Positions 18,501 to 26,585 of a DNA stretch of 64,000 nucleotides are shown piece by piece. Made by a program: the position numbers and the translations under genes. The stretch's first letter is position 1, and each line of letters begins with the position of its first letter. The notes under the pieces were generated by a model. That model was not told where the DNA came from. It was given only the letters and a program-made list of their open reading frames with translations, and ran no database searches. This DNA is from Pseudonocardia humida (GTDB taxonomy: Bacteria; Actinomycetota; Actinomycetes; Mycobacteriales; Pseudonocardiaceae), in assembly GCF_023898865.1 (NCBI RefSeq), contig NZ_JAGSOV010000040.1, positions 62,001-126,000 of the forward strand, given 5' to 3'.

Positions 18501-21048
18501 GGACCTCGACCTGGTCGTGGAGATCGGCAGGCGGGCCGGTGTCGCGGTCGACAACGCCCGGCTGCTGGAGCAGGAGCGGGCGGCCAGCCAGCGGCTGGCC
18601 CTGCTGCACCGGGCCACCGCGCGGATGTCGGCGGCGGTCACCTCCGAGGAGGTGGCCGCGATCGCCGCCGACCACCTGGCCACCCTGCTGGGCTGCCGGT
18701 TCGTCGGGGTGTGGTCGGCGGCGGGCGACGGCCCGCTGCGGCTGATCGCCCGGCACGGCTGGACCGACCAGGTCCCGCGCAGCTGGGACCACCTCTCCCG
18801 ACGGGCCGACATCCCGGCGTCGCGGGCGTACCGGGCGCGGCAGCCGATCTGGATCCCCGACGAGGGCACGTGGCTGCGGACCGACGCGCGCACCTGGCCC
18901 GTGGTCAGCGGGGCCGGGATGGTCGCGCTGGGGTTCGTCCCGCTGCTGGTCGGCGACCGCTGCCTGGGTGTGGTCGGGGTCGGCTTCGCCGGCCCGCACG
19001 ACTTCGCCGACGACGAGCGGGAGGCTGCCGTGGCCGCGGTCGAGCTGGCCGCGCAGGCCCTCGACCGGGCCGATCTGTTCCGCGCCGAGACCTCCGCCCG
19101 CCGCGCGGCCGAGCGGCTGAGCGCGGTGGCCACCGCGCTGTCGCGCGCGGTCGGCCTGGACGCCGTCGCGCAGGTGGCGGTCACCCACGCCGTCGCCGGC
19201 ACCCGGGCCCGCTCGGCGGTGGTCCTGCTGGTCGGCGACGGCGGGCAGCTGCAGCCGATGGCCGTCGAGGGCTACGACCCCGAGGAGGCACCGGGCGATC
19301 TGCCCAGCGATGCCGACCACCCGCTGTGGAAGACGCTGCGCACCGGGGAGCCGATGTGGACCGCGGGCGGCGACCAGGACGTCTACCCGGTCCACAAGGT
19401 CGCGCCGCTGCTGGTCGGCGGGCGGGCGATCGGCGTGCTCGGGCTGCGGTTCGACACCGCGCCCGCCTACGACGAGTACCGGCGCGCGGTGGTGCTGACC
19501 CTGGCCGGCCAGTGCGCGCAGGCGGTGGCCCGGGCCCAGCTGCACCAGACCGAGCACGAGATGGCGGTCGTCCTGCAGCGCAGCCTGCTGCCCCAGCAGC
19601 TGCCCGCCCTCGACCGGCTGGCGCTGGCCCCGCGCTACCTGCCGGGCACCGCGGGCACCGAGGCCGGCGGCGACTGGTACGACGTGCTGGAGCTGCCCGA
19701 CGGCGGGCGCGAGCGGATCGCCCTGGTCGTCGGCGACGTGGTGGGCCGCGGTCCGGCCGCGGCCGCCGTGATGGGCCAGCTGCGCAGCGCGCTGGCCGCC
19801 AACCTGGTCAACGGGCAGGGCCCGGCCGGGGCGCTGGAGCAGCTCGACCTGTTCGCCCGCCGGGTGACGGGGGCGCGGGCGAGCACGGTGGCCTGCGCCG
19901 TGCTCGACCTGGGCAGCGGCGAGCTGCGCTACGCGTGCGCGGGCCACCCGCCGCCGCTGGTCGTCGGCACGGACGGCGCGGTGCGCCGGCTCACCGAGGG
20001 CCGCGGGACCCCGCTGGGGGTGACCGGGCGCCCGCCCTACGCCGAGGCCGCCGACCACCTGGAGCCCGGAGCGACCGTCCTGCTCTGCTCGGACGGCCTG
20101 TTCGAGCGCCGCAACGAGGTCGTCGACCGCGGCCTGGACCGGCTGGCCGCGGTGCTGGGCGAGCTGGACGGCCCGCCGGAGGAGGTCGCCGACGAGCTGC
20201 TCGACCGCATGATCGCCGACCGCTCCGCCCCGGACGACGTGGCGTTCGTGCTGGCCCGGCTGCTGCCCGGGCCGCTGCGGCTGCGGCTGGCCGCCGAGCC
20301 GGAGCAGCTGGGTGTGCTGCGCCGGGCGGTGGGCGCCTGGTGCCAGATGATCGGGATGGGCGAGGGCGGTCTCACCGACCTGCAGCTCGCGCTGGGCGAG
20401 GCCGTCACCAACTCCGTGGAGCACGCCTACCTGGGCGCCGAGCCCGCGGGGGTGGACGTCGAGCTGGACCGGTTGCCGGGCGGCGCGGTGGACGTGCGTG
20501 TGCGCGACAGCGGGCACTGGCGGCCCCCGCCGGAGGACCCCGGCTTCCGCGGCCGCGGGCTGTCGCTGATCCGCGACATCGCCGAGGAGCTGGCCGTCGA
20601 GCCGGGTCCCGACGGCACCACCGTCCGGTTCCGGGTGCCCGCGGTCCCGCTGGACGCGCCACCGGGGTCCCGGTTCCCCTCCCCGGCGCACCCGTCCGAG
20701 CCCGTGGAGGAGGCGCCGGCGCCGCTGGTCGGGGCCAGCCTGCGCAGGCGGACCGGGTCGGACGGCGTCCGGCTGCACGTCGACGGCGACCTCGACCTGG
20801 CCGGGGTCGCCGACGTCCGCGCCGAACTGCTCGCCGAGCTGGGCCGCAGCGGCACCGTCACGCTCGTGCTGGGCCGGGAGTGCTGGGTCAGCAGCGCGGG
20901 GATCGCGCTGCTCGCCGAGCTGGCCCGCAGCGCGGACCGACCGGTGCGGGTGCACACCCCCGAGGGCAGCCCGGCCCGCCGGATGCTCGCGCTGGCCGGG
21001 CTGGACCGCGTGCTGCAGGTCGAGGCCGACGCGGTTACCGCTCAGTAG
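15586..21048 (+). CDS. Giant SpoIIE-type phosphatase with kinase-like, receiver, PAS/GAF, anti-sigma ATPase and STAS domains
   Basis: 1820 aa, GTG 15586. Order seen: N-terminal PAS/GAF-like sensors (1-300); HisKA-HATPase (310-510); receiver (593-715) with phosphoacceptor Asp642 and LVKPFS; PAS (725-840); about three GAF domains (850-1310); PP2C/SpoIIE phosphatase (1325-1560, GGDWYDVLELP, VGDVVGRGP, CSDGLFERR); RsbW-like ATPase (1562-1690); STAS (1715-1820). The H-box reads GFGEEFRTPL: the position of the phosphorylated His is Glu326, although the ATP lid motifs (Asn441 N-box, DTGVGIP, GSGIGLAL) are intact. The STAS motif keeps a Ser (VSSAGIAL). It probably integrates signals to dephosphorylate STAS antagonists and free a sigma factor. 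The free STAS/ATPase genes at 6.7-8.1 kb may be partners. Confidence 0.9.
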   Translation: MTRPEDGEIARILAGDGPIGVLGPVAGWPPELRSTMDLLMGSTHPLAVCWGPDFALLYNDAYVPGAGRKHPEGFGAPVRAVWPEIWARIGPLLERVVRTGEPQGRQDDRLVMYRHGFAEETYWNYSFSPLRTADGRVAGVFNITSETTRRVVGERRLRLLARLAEAGRDAGSVERVLQQVAAVLDTAQWDVPFAALYRHTPDREGPRLVAAAGFGDRVPDLPAPGAVGFTMVELPGGLVSGRGVRSTVAASAVVAGADGGPALGVLLGVPPALPFDADQRSFLQLVVDHVAAAVAAAGAAEARGRRAAAMTELERARTGFIAGFGEEFRTPLAMILGPVEQLRDRVPPDLRADVDVLERNAARMLKLVDDLLEVSRLEAGRVAGAFVPVDLGAVTGELAGLFRSTAERAGLILDIDCPPLPRPVWVDPELWEKVVLNLLSNAVKHTFDGGVRVEVSADGEHAELRVIDTGVGIPEEELDRLFDRFHRVRGVPSRSAEGSGIGLALVRQAVELHGGTVEVTSTVDIGSVFIVRLPLGLAHLPVDALGPAPEPGPRSASEIAEPFLAEARRWLPGAEPDEPAVPELLSPSGAPGGRVLVADGDPDIRAYIARLLSEHWEVQVVADGAQVLAAAAADPPDMIVADVALPGPDDGPGGLGLVRALRADPTTAGVPVVLVSASAGEEAAVQGLAAGADDYLVKPFSARELVARVGSHLQLGRTRRAAERRFRAMADATPALIWVDDASGERQFVNRGWLDFTGTADAAVELGRAWQDRIHPDDRKRYRSVREAATTTGAAFEVEYRLRHASGHHRWVLDRGAPVSPDEHPTGFVGGCLDVDAQHRERRRNLLFAEVATALDAERSAVGRFRALARTLVEHGVADLARVHEHRAEGTPALRAVAAADPGAEPALRSFPGDLGLLGEVAATGRARLVVTGPDHPLDVGSGVVAPLVAGGRVLGLVALDRTVDRVAFDAEDLDLVVEIGRRAGVAVDNARLLEQERAASQRLALLHRATARMSAAVTSEEVAAIAADHLATLLGCRFVGVWSAAGDGPLRLIARHGWTDQVPRSWDHLSRRADIPASRAYRARQPIWIPDEGTWLRTDARTWPVVSGAGMVALGFVPLLVGDRCLGVVGVGFAGPHDFADDEREAAVAAVELAAQALDRADLFRAETSARRAAERLSAVATALSRAVGLDAVAQVAVTHAVAGTRARSAVVLLVGDGGQLQPMAVEGYDPEEAPGDLPSDADHPLWKTLRTGEPMWTAGGDQDVYPVHKVAPLLVGGRAIGVLGLRFDTAPAYDEYRRAVVLTLAGQCAQAVARAQLHQTEHEMAVVLQRSLLPQQLPALDRLALAPRYLPGTAGTEAGGDWYDVLELPDGGRERIALVVGDVVGRGPAAAAVMGQLRSALAANLVNGQGPAGALEQLDLFARRVTGARASTVACAVLDLGSGELRYACAGHPPPLVVGTDGAVRRLTEGRGTPLGVTGRPPYAEAADHLEPGATVLLCSDGLFERRNEVVDRGLDRLAAVLGELDGPPEEVADELLDRMIADRSAPDDVAFVLARLLPGPLRLRLAAEPEQLGVLRRAVGAWCQMIGMGEGGLTDLQLALGEAVTNSVEHAYLGAEPAGVDVELDRLPGGAVDVRVRDSGHWRPPPEDPGFRGRGLSLIRDIAEELAVEPGPDGTTVRFRVPAVPLDAPPGSRFPSPAHPSEPVEEAPAPLVGASLRRRTGSDGVRLHVDGDLDLAGVADVRAELLAELGRSGTVTLVLGRECWVSSAGIALLAELARSADRPVRVHTPEGSPARRMLALAGLDRVLQVEADAVTAQ

Positions 21049-21092
21049 CTCCACGGATGCCCGGCCGCGTCCGCGCCCCTAGCGTCACCGCC

Positions 21093-21413
21093 ATGACCAC
21101 GCTGTACGTCCCGCCGCCCGCCCCGCGCCCGCGCACCGACGCGACCCACATCGCCGGTGTCGCGCTGCTCGCGGTCATGGCGCTGCCGACGATCGGCTTC
21201 GCGTTCATGATGGGCGTCTTCGCCCTCGCCTACGGCGAGCTCGGCCTCGTCGCGCTCATCGCCGGGGGCGCACTGGCCGCGACCCTGCCCGCGCTCGTCT
21301 TCGGGGTCGCCGGCGCCCGGGCCCGCACGACCGGGAGGGTCCGGGCCTGGCTGGTCGGCTGCGTCGTCGTCGCCGCGATCCCGCTCGGCTGCCTGGCCGC
21401 CGTCCTGGGCTGA
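21093..21413 (+). CDS. Small membrane protein of unknown function
   Basis: 106 aa, ATG 21093, 45 bp after the giant phosphatase gene. A short Pro-rich N-terminus (MTTLYVPPPAPRP) precedes three hydrophobic segments: AGVALLAVMALPTIGFAFMM, VALIAGGALAATLPALVFGV and a final LVGCVVVAAIPLGCLAAVL. No family recognised. It may be co-transcribed with the upstream gene or expressed alone; TAGCGT at 21080-21085 could be a -10 element. Confidence 0.65.
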   Translation: MTTLYVPPPAPRPRTDATHIAGVALLAVMALPTIGFAFMMGVFALAYGELGLVALIAGGALAATLPALVFGVAGARARTTGRVRAWLVGCVVVAAIPLGCLAAVLG

Positions 21414-21428
21414 CGCGCCGGGGCGCGC

Positions 21429-22217
21429 TCAGGCGAGCGCCGCGGCGACGGCGTCGGCGTTGTCGTGCAGCCAGCGCCGGGCCCGCGCGTTGCGCTCGAC
21501 GGCGTCGGGCGTCCAGTACTCGGCGAAGCCCGGCACGCCGGCCGCGGCGCCGGTGCGCACGATCTCGCACATCCACTCGTGGTTGTCCAGGACCGCGGTC
21601 AGCAGGTCGGCCCGGCCGCGTTCGTCCAGGCCGTAGGCGTCGACCAGGATCCGCAGCCTGCGCAGCGCCCGGAAGCGCCGCGCGTCGGCGACGTCCACCG
21701 GCGCCCGCAGCGGTGCCCACAGCCGGGCCGCGGCCGCCACGTCCCAGAGCGGCGCGCCGGGCGCGGCCAGGTCGAAGTCGATCAGGGCGACGGCCACCCC
21801 GTCGCGGAAGACGACGTTGTCGAGGTTCGGGTCGTTGTGCGCCACGCCGGCCCCGTCGAACGGCGCGGGCACCGCGTGCGACCAGGTGTAGGGGGTGGGG
21901 TCGAAGCCGGCCGCTGCCTCGTGGAAGCGGCGCAGCAGCCGGCCCACGCTGACCAGCGCCGCGTCGGTGAGGCCCCACGCCGGGGCGGGCGCGGTGACCG
22001 CCTCCCCGGGCACGTAGCTGAGCACCTCGCGGCCCTCGCCGTCGACGCCCAGCACCCGCGGCGCCCCCTCGAAGCCGACGTCCTGCAGGTGGCGCAGCAG
22101 GGCGTGGGTCGCGGCGCTGGTGGGCCGCAGCGGCCTGCGCACCGTGTCGCCCACCCGGTGCACGCGCCCGCGGTTCGCGGTGCCGCCGTGCAGGGGGATC
22201 TCCGCGGCCGCCTTCAC
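21429..22217 (-). CDS. Aminoglycoside phosphotransferase-like (APH) kinase
   Basis: 262 aa. GTG 22217 overlaps the stop of the SorC-type gene as GTGA, so the two are translationally coupled. The APH fold shows the catalytic VAHNDPNLDNVVF (Brenner motif H-N-D-x-x-x-x-N) and metal-binding ALIDFDLAAPG. Family members phosphorylate aminoglycosides, choline, homoserine, sugars or other small molecules. Given its pairing with a sugar-sensing regulator and its position opposite a polyol uptake operon, a carbohydrate-kinase-like role is possible, but the sequence does not prove it. Confidence 0.8.
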   Translation of the reverse strand: MKAAAEIPLHGGTANRGRVHRVGDTVRRPLRPTSAATHALLRHLQDVGFEGAPRVLGVDGEGREVLSYVPGEAVTAPAPAWGLTDAALVSVGRLLRRFHEAAAGFDPTPYTWSHAVPAPFDGAGVAHNDPNLDNVVFRDGVAVALIDFDLAAPGAPLWDVAAAARLWAPLRAPVDVADARRFRALRRLRILVDAYGLDERGRADLLTAVLDNHEWMCEIVRTGAAAGVPGFAEYWTPDAVERNARARRWLHDNADAVAAALA

Positions 22218-23224
22218 CCCGCCCCCTTCACGCCGGGCGCCCCGGCCCGGACGGCATCGATCAGCGCCTCCGCCAGCGTGGAGTGGGTGACCAGGCTGTT
22301 GACCATGCCGCCGCGCACCGCGGCCAGGACGGCGTCGACCTTCGCCCGCCCGTAGACGATCGCGATGACCTCCCCGACCGCGCGCATCTGCGCGGCGGTG
22401 ATGCCGATCATGCGGTCGGTCAGCGCGGAGCGGACCGGCTCGCCCGCCGCGTCGACGAGCACCCCGGAGATCTCCGCGCACACCCCCTGCTCGGCCAGCG
22501 CGGAGCGCTCCGCCTCGCTCGTCGCGTCGTAGAGCGTCGACTGCTCGGGCGCCCACGCTCCCACCCCGGCCAGCGCGATCGTCACCGACCCGATCCGGGA
22601 GAACGCCTGGGCGACCTCGGGCTGGCGGCGCAGGGCCCGCGCGGTGGCCGCGTCGGGCACGGCCATCGGCGCGTAGAAGAAGTACGCCGGCCCGCCGGAG
22701 ACCCTGGCCACCTCGCGCACCAGCTCGATCGAGCTGTCGTCGACGTCGGGCCGGGCGAGCGCGCCGGTCAGCTGCACGACGGGGACGGTGGCCAGGCTGC
22801 GCAGCGCGGTCGCCATCGCGCTCACCGAGCGCGCCCAGGACAGCCCGAGCACGTCGTCGGGGGTGACGACCTCGGCGAGCAGCTCGGCGGCGGCGGCGCC
22901 CAGGTGCTCGCGCAGCGTGGCCGGGTCGTCCTCCGGGGTGTCGGTGACGACGCAGTGGGTGAGCCCGAGGGTGGCCATGAGCTGCGAGGACAGGTCGACG
23001 TCGATGGCGCCCGGGTGGCCGATCTCGATGCGCACCATGCCGCTGGCGCGGGCGTCGTCGAGCAGCCGGGCGACCTTGAACCGGCTCAGCGCGAACTCCT
23101 CGGCGATCTCCACCTTGGACCGGCCGTCGAGGTAGTAGCGGCGGGCGACCGCGGCCGTGAGCACGAGGTGGGCCGGACCGCGCGGCCCGCCCGTTGCTGT
23201 GACCACCGGCGACCCCCTGCTCAT
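22214..23224 (-). CDS. SorC/DeoR-type sugar-binding transcriptional regulator
   Basis: 336 aa, ATG 23224. The N-terminal HTH is VARRYYLDGRSKVEIAEEFA then LSRFKVARLLDDAR; the rest is the SorC sugar-phosphate-binding domain (VLGLSWARSVSAMATAL, with the later GGMVNSLVTHSTLAEALI). SorC-type proteins sense phosphorylated sugars or polyols. It is divergent from the polyol ABC operon starting at 23349, and two copies of GCTCATYTGAGC lie between them, one overlapping its own start codon, so it should control both itself and the operon. Confidence 0.9.
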   Translation of the reverse strand: MSRGSPVVTATGGPRGPAHLVLTAAVARRYYLDGRSKVEIAEEFALSRFKVARLLDDARASGMVRIEIGHPGAIDVDLSSQLMATLGLTHCVVTDTPEDDPATLREHLGAAAAELLAEVVTPDDVLGLSWARSVSAMATALRSLATVPVVQLTGALARPDVDDSSIELVREVARVSGGPAYFFYAPMAVPDAATARALRRQPEVAQAFSRIGSVTIALAGVGAWAPEQSTLYDATSEAERSALAEQGVCAEISGVLVDAAGEPVRSALTDRMIGITAAQMRAVGEVIAIVYGRAKVDAVLAAVRGGMVNSLVTHSTLAEALIDAVRAGAPGVKGAG

Positions 23225-23230
23225 TTGAGC
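23219..23230. promoter_or_regulatory. Operator copy 1 of the SorC-type regulator (candidate)
   Basis: GCTCATTTGAGC: arms GCTCA/TGAGC around two bases. It covers the regulator's own ATG (22-24 of the 2322x block), fitting autorepression. The next four bases GCTT are shared with copy 2. Confidence 0.6.
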
Positions 23231-23307
23231 GCTTCTTCGCCCATTGTTGCACGACGCATTGACTCCTGGTGAGCGTTGCCACACTCTGATCGTGTGATCG
23301 GGGCGGT

Positions 23308-23319
23308 GCTCATCTGAGC
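23308..23319. promoter_or_regulatory. Operator copy 2, upstream of the polyol ABC operon (candidate)
   Basis: GCTCATCTGAGC followed by GCTT, the same dyad as at 23219, 89 bp away and 29 bp before the solute-binding protein start. Two matching dyads in a divergent promoter point to one regulator acting on both genes. Confidence 0.6.
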
Positions 23320-23348
23320 GCTTTCCCGTCGATCCCGGGAGGAGCGCG

Positions 23349-24719
23349 ATGAAGCGGGCCGGACTACGGGGAGCGCTGCTGGCGGTGGTGATGCTGACCA
23401 GCACCGCCTGCGCGGGGTGGGGCGGCGGCGGGGGCGGTGACGGCGGCGCCGACAGCATCAACGTGCTGATGGTGAACAACCCGCAGATGGTCGACCTCCA
23501 GCGGCTGACCGCGGAGAACTTCACCGCCGAGACCGGGATCACCGTCAACTTCACGGTGCTGCCGGAGAACGACGTCCGCGACAAGATCAGCCAGGAGTTC
23601 TCCAGCCAGGCGGGCCAGTACGACGTGGCCTCGCTGAGCAACTTCGAGATCCCGATCTACGCCCGGAGCGGGTGGATCGCCCCGCTGAGCCCGCACATCG
23701 ACGCCGACCCCGACTTCGACCAGGCCGACATCCTCGGCCCCATGACCGAGTCGTTGACCGGCGACGACGGCCAGATCTACGGCGAGCCGTTCTACGGCGA
23801 GTCGTCGTTCCTGATGTACCGCAAGGACGTGCTGGAGGCAGCCGGCGTCGCGATGCCGGCCAACCCGACCTGGCAGCAGGTGGCCGAGATCGCCGCCCGG
23901 GTCGACGGCGCCGAGCCCGGGATGTCCGGGATCTGCCTGCGCGGCCAGCCCGGCTGGGGGCAGGTCTTCGCCCCGCTGACCACCGTGGTCAACACCTTCG
24001 GCGGCACCTGGTTCACCGAGGACTGGCAGGCGCAGGTGAACGCGCCGGAGTTCCGCGAGGCCGTGCAGTTCTACGTCGACCTGGTCCGCGAGTACGGCGA
24101 GACCGGCGCGTCGCAGGCCGGGTTCACCGAGTGCCTGAACAACCTGATCCAGGGCAACTCGGCGATGTGGTACGACGCCACGTCGGCGGCCGGCTCGCTG
24201 GAGGCGGCCGACTCCCCGGTCCGCGGGAAGATCGGCTACGCCCCGGCCCCGGTCGTCGAGACCGACAGCGCCGGCTGGCTCTACGCCTGGTCGTGGGGCA
24301 TCCAGGCGGCCAGCACCAGGCAGGACGCGGCGTGGGAGTTCATCTCCTGGGCCTCGAGCAAGGAGTACGAGCAGCTGGTCGGCGAGCAGGTCGGCTGGTC
24401 CGACGTGCCGGCCGGCAAGCGGGCGTCGACCTACGAGAACCCGGAGTACCTGGCCGAGGCCGGCGCGTTCGCCGAGCAGACCAAGGCCGCGATCGAGGCC
24501 GCCGACCCGCGCAACCCCGGCGTCCAGCCGCGCCCGGCGCTCGGCATCCAGTTCGTCGGCATCCCGGAGTTCCCCGACCTGGGCACCCAGGTGTCCCAGT
24601 CGGTCAGCTCGGCGATCGCCGGGCTGGTCACCGTGGACGAGGCGCTGGACCGCGGCCAGGAACTGGCCGAGGACGTGGCCGAGCGGTACCGCTCGCGGCT
24701 GGAGGAGGGCGAGTCATGA
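23349..24719 (+). CDS. Polyol/sugar ABC transporter solute-binding lipoprotein
   Basis: 456 aa. A lipoprotein signal is clear: MKRAGLRGALLAVVMLTSTAC, with the lipobox Cys about residue 21, and a Gly-rich linker after it. The mature part is a family 1 extracellular solute-binding protein (VLMVNNPQMVDLQRLTAENF, then IPIYARSGWIAPL and SAMWYDATSAAG), close in pattern to sorbitol/mannitol binders. It delivers the ligand to the two permeases that follow. GGGAGGAG precedes the ATG. Its TGA overlaps the next ATG. Confidence 0.92.
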   Translation: MKRAGLRGALLAVVMLTSTACAGWGGGGGGDGGADSINVLMVNNPQMVDLQRLTAENFTAETGITVNFTVLPENDVRDKISQEFSSQAGQYDVASLSNFEIPIYARSGWIAPLSPHIDADPDFDQADILGPMTESLTGDDGQIYGEPFYGESSFLMYRKDVLEAAGVAMPANPTWQQVAEIAARVDGAEPGMSGICLRGQPGWGQVFAPLTTVVNTFGGTWFTEDWQAQVNAPEFREAVQFYVDLVREYGETGASQAGFTECLNNLIQGNSAMWYDATSAAGSLEAADSPVRGKIGYAPAPVVETDSAGWLYAWSWGIQAASTRQDAAWEFISWASSKEYEQLVGEQVGWSDVPAGKRASTYENPEYLAEAGAFAEQTKAAIEAADPRNPGVQPRPALGIQFVGIPEFPDLGTQVSQSVSSAIAGLVTVDEALDRGQELAEDVAERYRSRLEEGES

Positions 24720-25666
24720 GCACCGCGCTGGAACCCCGGTCGGACGCCGCGACCGCGGACCGGCCCGGCGACGGGCGGTCCGCCCGCCGCGCCGGGGACT
24801 GGGCCCGCCGGGCGCCGCTGCTGCCGGCGCTGATCTTCCTGATCATCGTGACCCAGCTGCCGTTCGTCGGCACCCTGGTCATCTCGTTCATGGACTGGAA
24901 CGCCTACTACCCCGACGAGCGCGGCTTCGCCGGGTTCGACAACTTCGCCCGGGTGCTGACCGACGTCAACACCCGCGACTCGATCATCACCACGATCGTG
25001 CTGACCGTCTCCGTGGTGCTGATCAGCCTGGTCCTCGGGCTGCTCATCGCGCTGCTGCTGGACCGGGCGTTCCTCGGCCGCGGCCTCGTCCGGACCATGA
25101 TGATCACGCCGTTCCTGGTGGTGCCGGTGGCGGCGGCGCTGGTCTGGAAGCACGCGCTCTACAACCCCGAGTACGGCCTGTTCAACGGCCTGCTCACCGG
25201 GCTGTTCGGCGAGAACGCCGTGCAGCCGGACTGGATCTCGACCTGGCCGCTGAGCTCGATCGTGGCCGCCCTGGTCTGGCAGTGGACGCCGTTCATGATG
25301 TTGATCATCCTGGCCGGCCTGCAGAGCAAGCCGCACGACGTGATGGAGGCGGCCAAGATCGACGGCTGCTCGAACTGGCAGACCTTCCGGTACATGACCT
25401 TCCCGCACCTGCGCCAGTACCTGGAGCTGGGCGGGCTGCTCGGATCGATCTACATCGTGCAGAACTTCGACGCGGTGTTCACCATCACCTCCGGCGGGCT
25501 GGGCACCGCGAACCTGCCGTACACGATCTACCAGACCTTCTACAACGCCCAGGACTACGGCCGGGCCTCCGCGGCCGGCGTGGTCGTCGTGATCGGCACC
25601 ATCCTGATCGCGATGCTGGCCCTGCGCACCGTGTCGTCGCTGTTCCGCGAGGAGGGCTCCCGATGA
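24716..25666 (+). CDS. Polyol/sugar ABC transporter permease (first)
   Basis: 316 aa, ATG 24716 overlapping the upstream TGA. Six membrane helices; the EAA loop reads DVMEAAKIDGCSNWQTFRYM, which contacts the ATPase. Sequence such as LPFVGTLVISFMDWNAYY is typical of MalF-like polyol permeases. With the second permease it forms the channel. No ATPase gene lies in the operon, so a shared MsiK/UgpC-type ATPase elsewhere probably powers it. Confidence 0.93.
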   Translation: MSTALEPRSDAATADRPGDGRSARRAGDWARRAPLLPALIFLIIVTQLPFVGTLVISFMDWNAYYPDERGFAGFDNFARVLTDVNTRDSIITTIVLTVSVVLISLVLGLLIALLLDRAFLGRGLVRTMMITPFLVVPVAAALVWKHALYNPEYGLFNGLLTGLFGENAVQPDWISTWPLSSIVAALVWQWTPFMMLIILAGLQSKPHDVMEAAKIDGCSNWQTFRYMTFPHLRQYLELGGLLGSIYIVQNFDAVFTITSGGLGTANLPYTIYQTFYNAQDYGRASAAGVVVVIGTILIAMLALRTVSSLFREEGSR

Positions 25667-25704
25667 CCGCCCACGCACCGGCTCCCGCGGGAGGACGATC
25701 ATGA
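25663..25704 (+). CDS. 13-residue bridging mini-ORF between the two permease genes
   Basis: ATG 25663 overlaps the TGA of the first permease, and its own TGA overlaps the ATG of the second permease (25701), both as ATGA. It encodes MTAHAPAPAGGRS. GGGAGGA just before the second overlap is a good ribosome site for the next gene. The start resembles that of the second permease (ATGACCGCC, then ACGCACC), suggesting a small duplication. It would keep ribosomes on the message; a peptide function is doubtful. Confidence 0.4.
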   Translation: MTAHAPAPAGGRS

Positions 25705-26585
25705 CCGCCACGATCGACGCACCACCGGCCACGCCGTCCCGGCTCGCCACGGCCCCGCCGCGGCGCAACCGCTCCGGCATGCTGCTCGGACTGCTGGCCT
25801 GGATCGTCGGGCTGCTGTTCGTCGCCCCGGTGCTGTGGATGGTGCTGACCTCGTTCCACAACGAGAACGACGCGGCCACCAACCCGCCCTCGCTGTTCGC
25901 GCCGCTGAGCCTGGAGGGCTACGCGAACTTCTTCGGCTCCACCACCGGGGCCAGCCCGTGGCCGCCGCTGCTGAACTCGGTCACCGCCAGCGTGCTGTCG
26001 ACGCTGCTGGTGCTGCTGCTGGCCATCCCGGCGGCCTACGCGCTGTCCATCCGGCCGGTGCGCAAGTGGACCGACGTGCTGTTCTTCTTCCTGTCCACCA
26101 AGATGCTGCCGGTGGTGGCCGGGCTGCTGCCGGTCTACCTGATCGCCCAGGGCATCGGGATGCTGGACAACATCTGGCTGCTGGTCGTCCTCTACACCTC
26201 GATGAACCTGCCGATCGCGGTGTGGATGATGCGCTCGTTCCTGGCCGAGGTGCCCGGCGAGGTGCTGGAGGCGGCGTCGATGGACGGCTGCTCGCTGCCC
26301 CGCACGCTGCGCACCATCGTGATCCCGATGGTGGCGCCGGGCATCGCGGCCACCTCGCTGATCTGCTTCATCTTCAGCTGGAACGAGCTGCTGTTCGCCC
26401 GGGTGCTCACGGCCACCGTGGCGCAGACCGCCCCGGTGTTCCTCACCAGCTTCGTGACCAGCCAGGGCCTGTTCCTGGCCAAGGTCTGCGCCGCGGCCGT
26501 CGTGGTGTCGCTGCCGGTGCTCATCGCCGGGTTCGCCGCCCAGGACAAGCTGGTCCAGGGCCTCTCGCTGGGAGCGATCAAGTAG
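25701..26585 (+). CDS. Polyol/sugar ABC transporter permease (second)
   Basis: 294 aa, ATG 25701 behind GGGAGGACGATC. Six helices with the EAA loop EVLEAASMDGCSLPRTLRTI. MalG-like; LFFFLSTKMLPVVAGLLPVY matches the sorbitol/mannitol permease group. Pairs with the first permease. The stop TAG shares a base with the GTG of the dehydrogenase gene. Confidence 0.93.
   Translation: MTATIDAPPATPSRLATAPPRRNRSGMLLGLLAWIVGLLFVAPVLWMVLTSFHNENDAATNPPSLFAPLSLEGYANFFGSTTGASPWPPLLNSVTASVLSTLLVLLLAIPAAYALSIRPVRKWTDVLFFFLSTKMLPVVAGLLPVYLIAQGIGMLDNIWLLVVLYTSMNLPIAVWMMRSFLAEVPGEVLEAASMDGCSLPRTLRTIVIPMVAPGIAATSLICFIFSWNELLFARVLTATVAQTAPVFLTSFVTSQGLFLAKVCAAAVVVSLPVLIAGFAAQDKLVQGLSLGAIK

Noticed and set aside
15364-21054. 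Antisense ORF of about 1896 codons opposite the SpoIIE gene
   Set aside because: A shadow of the real gene; no domain is recognisable in it.
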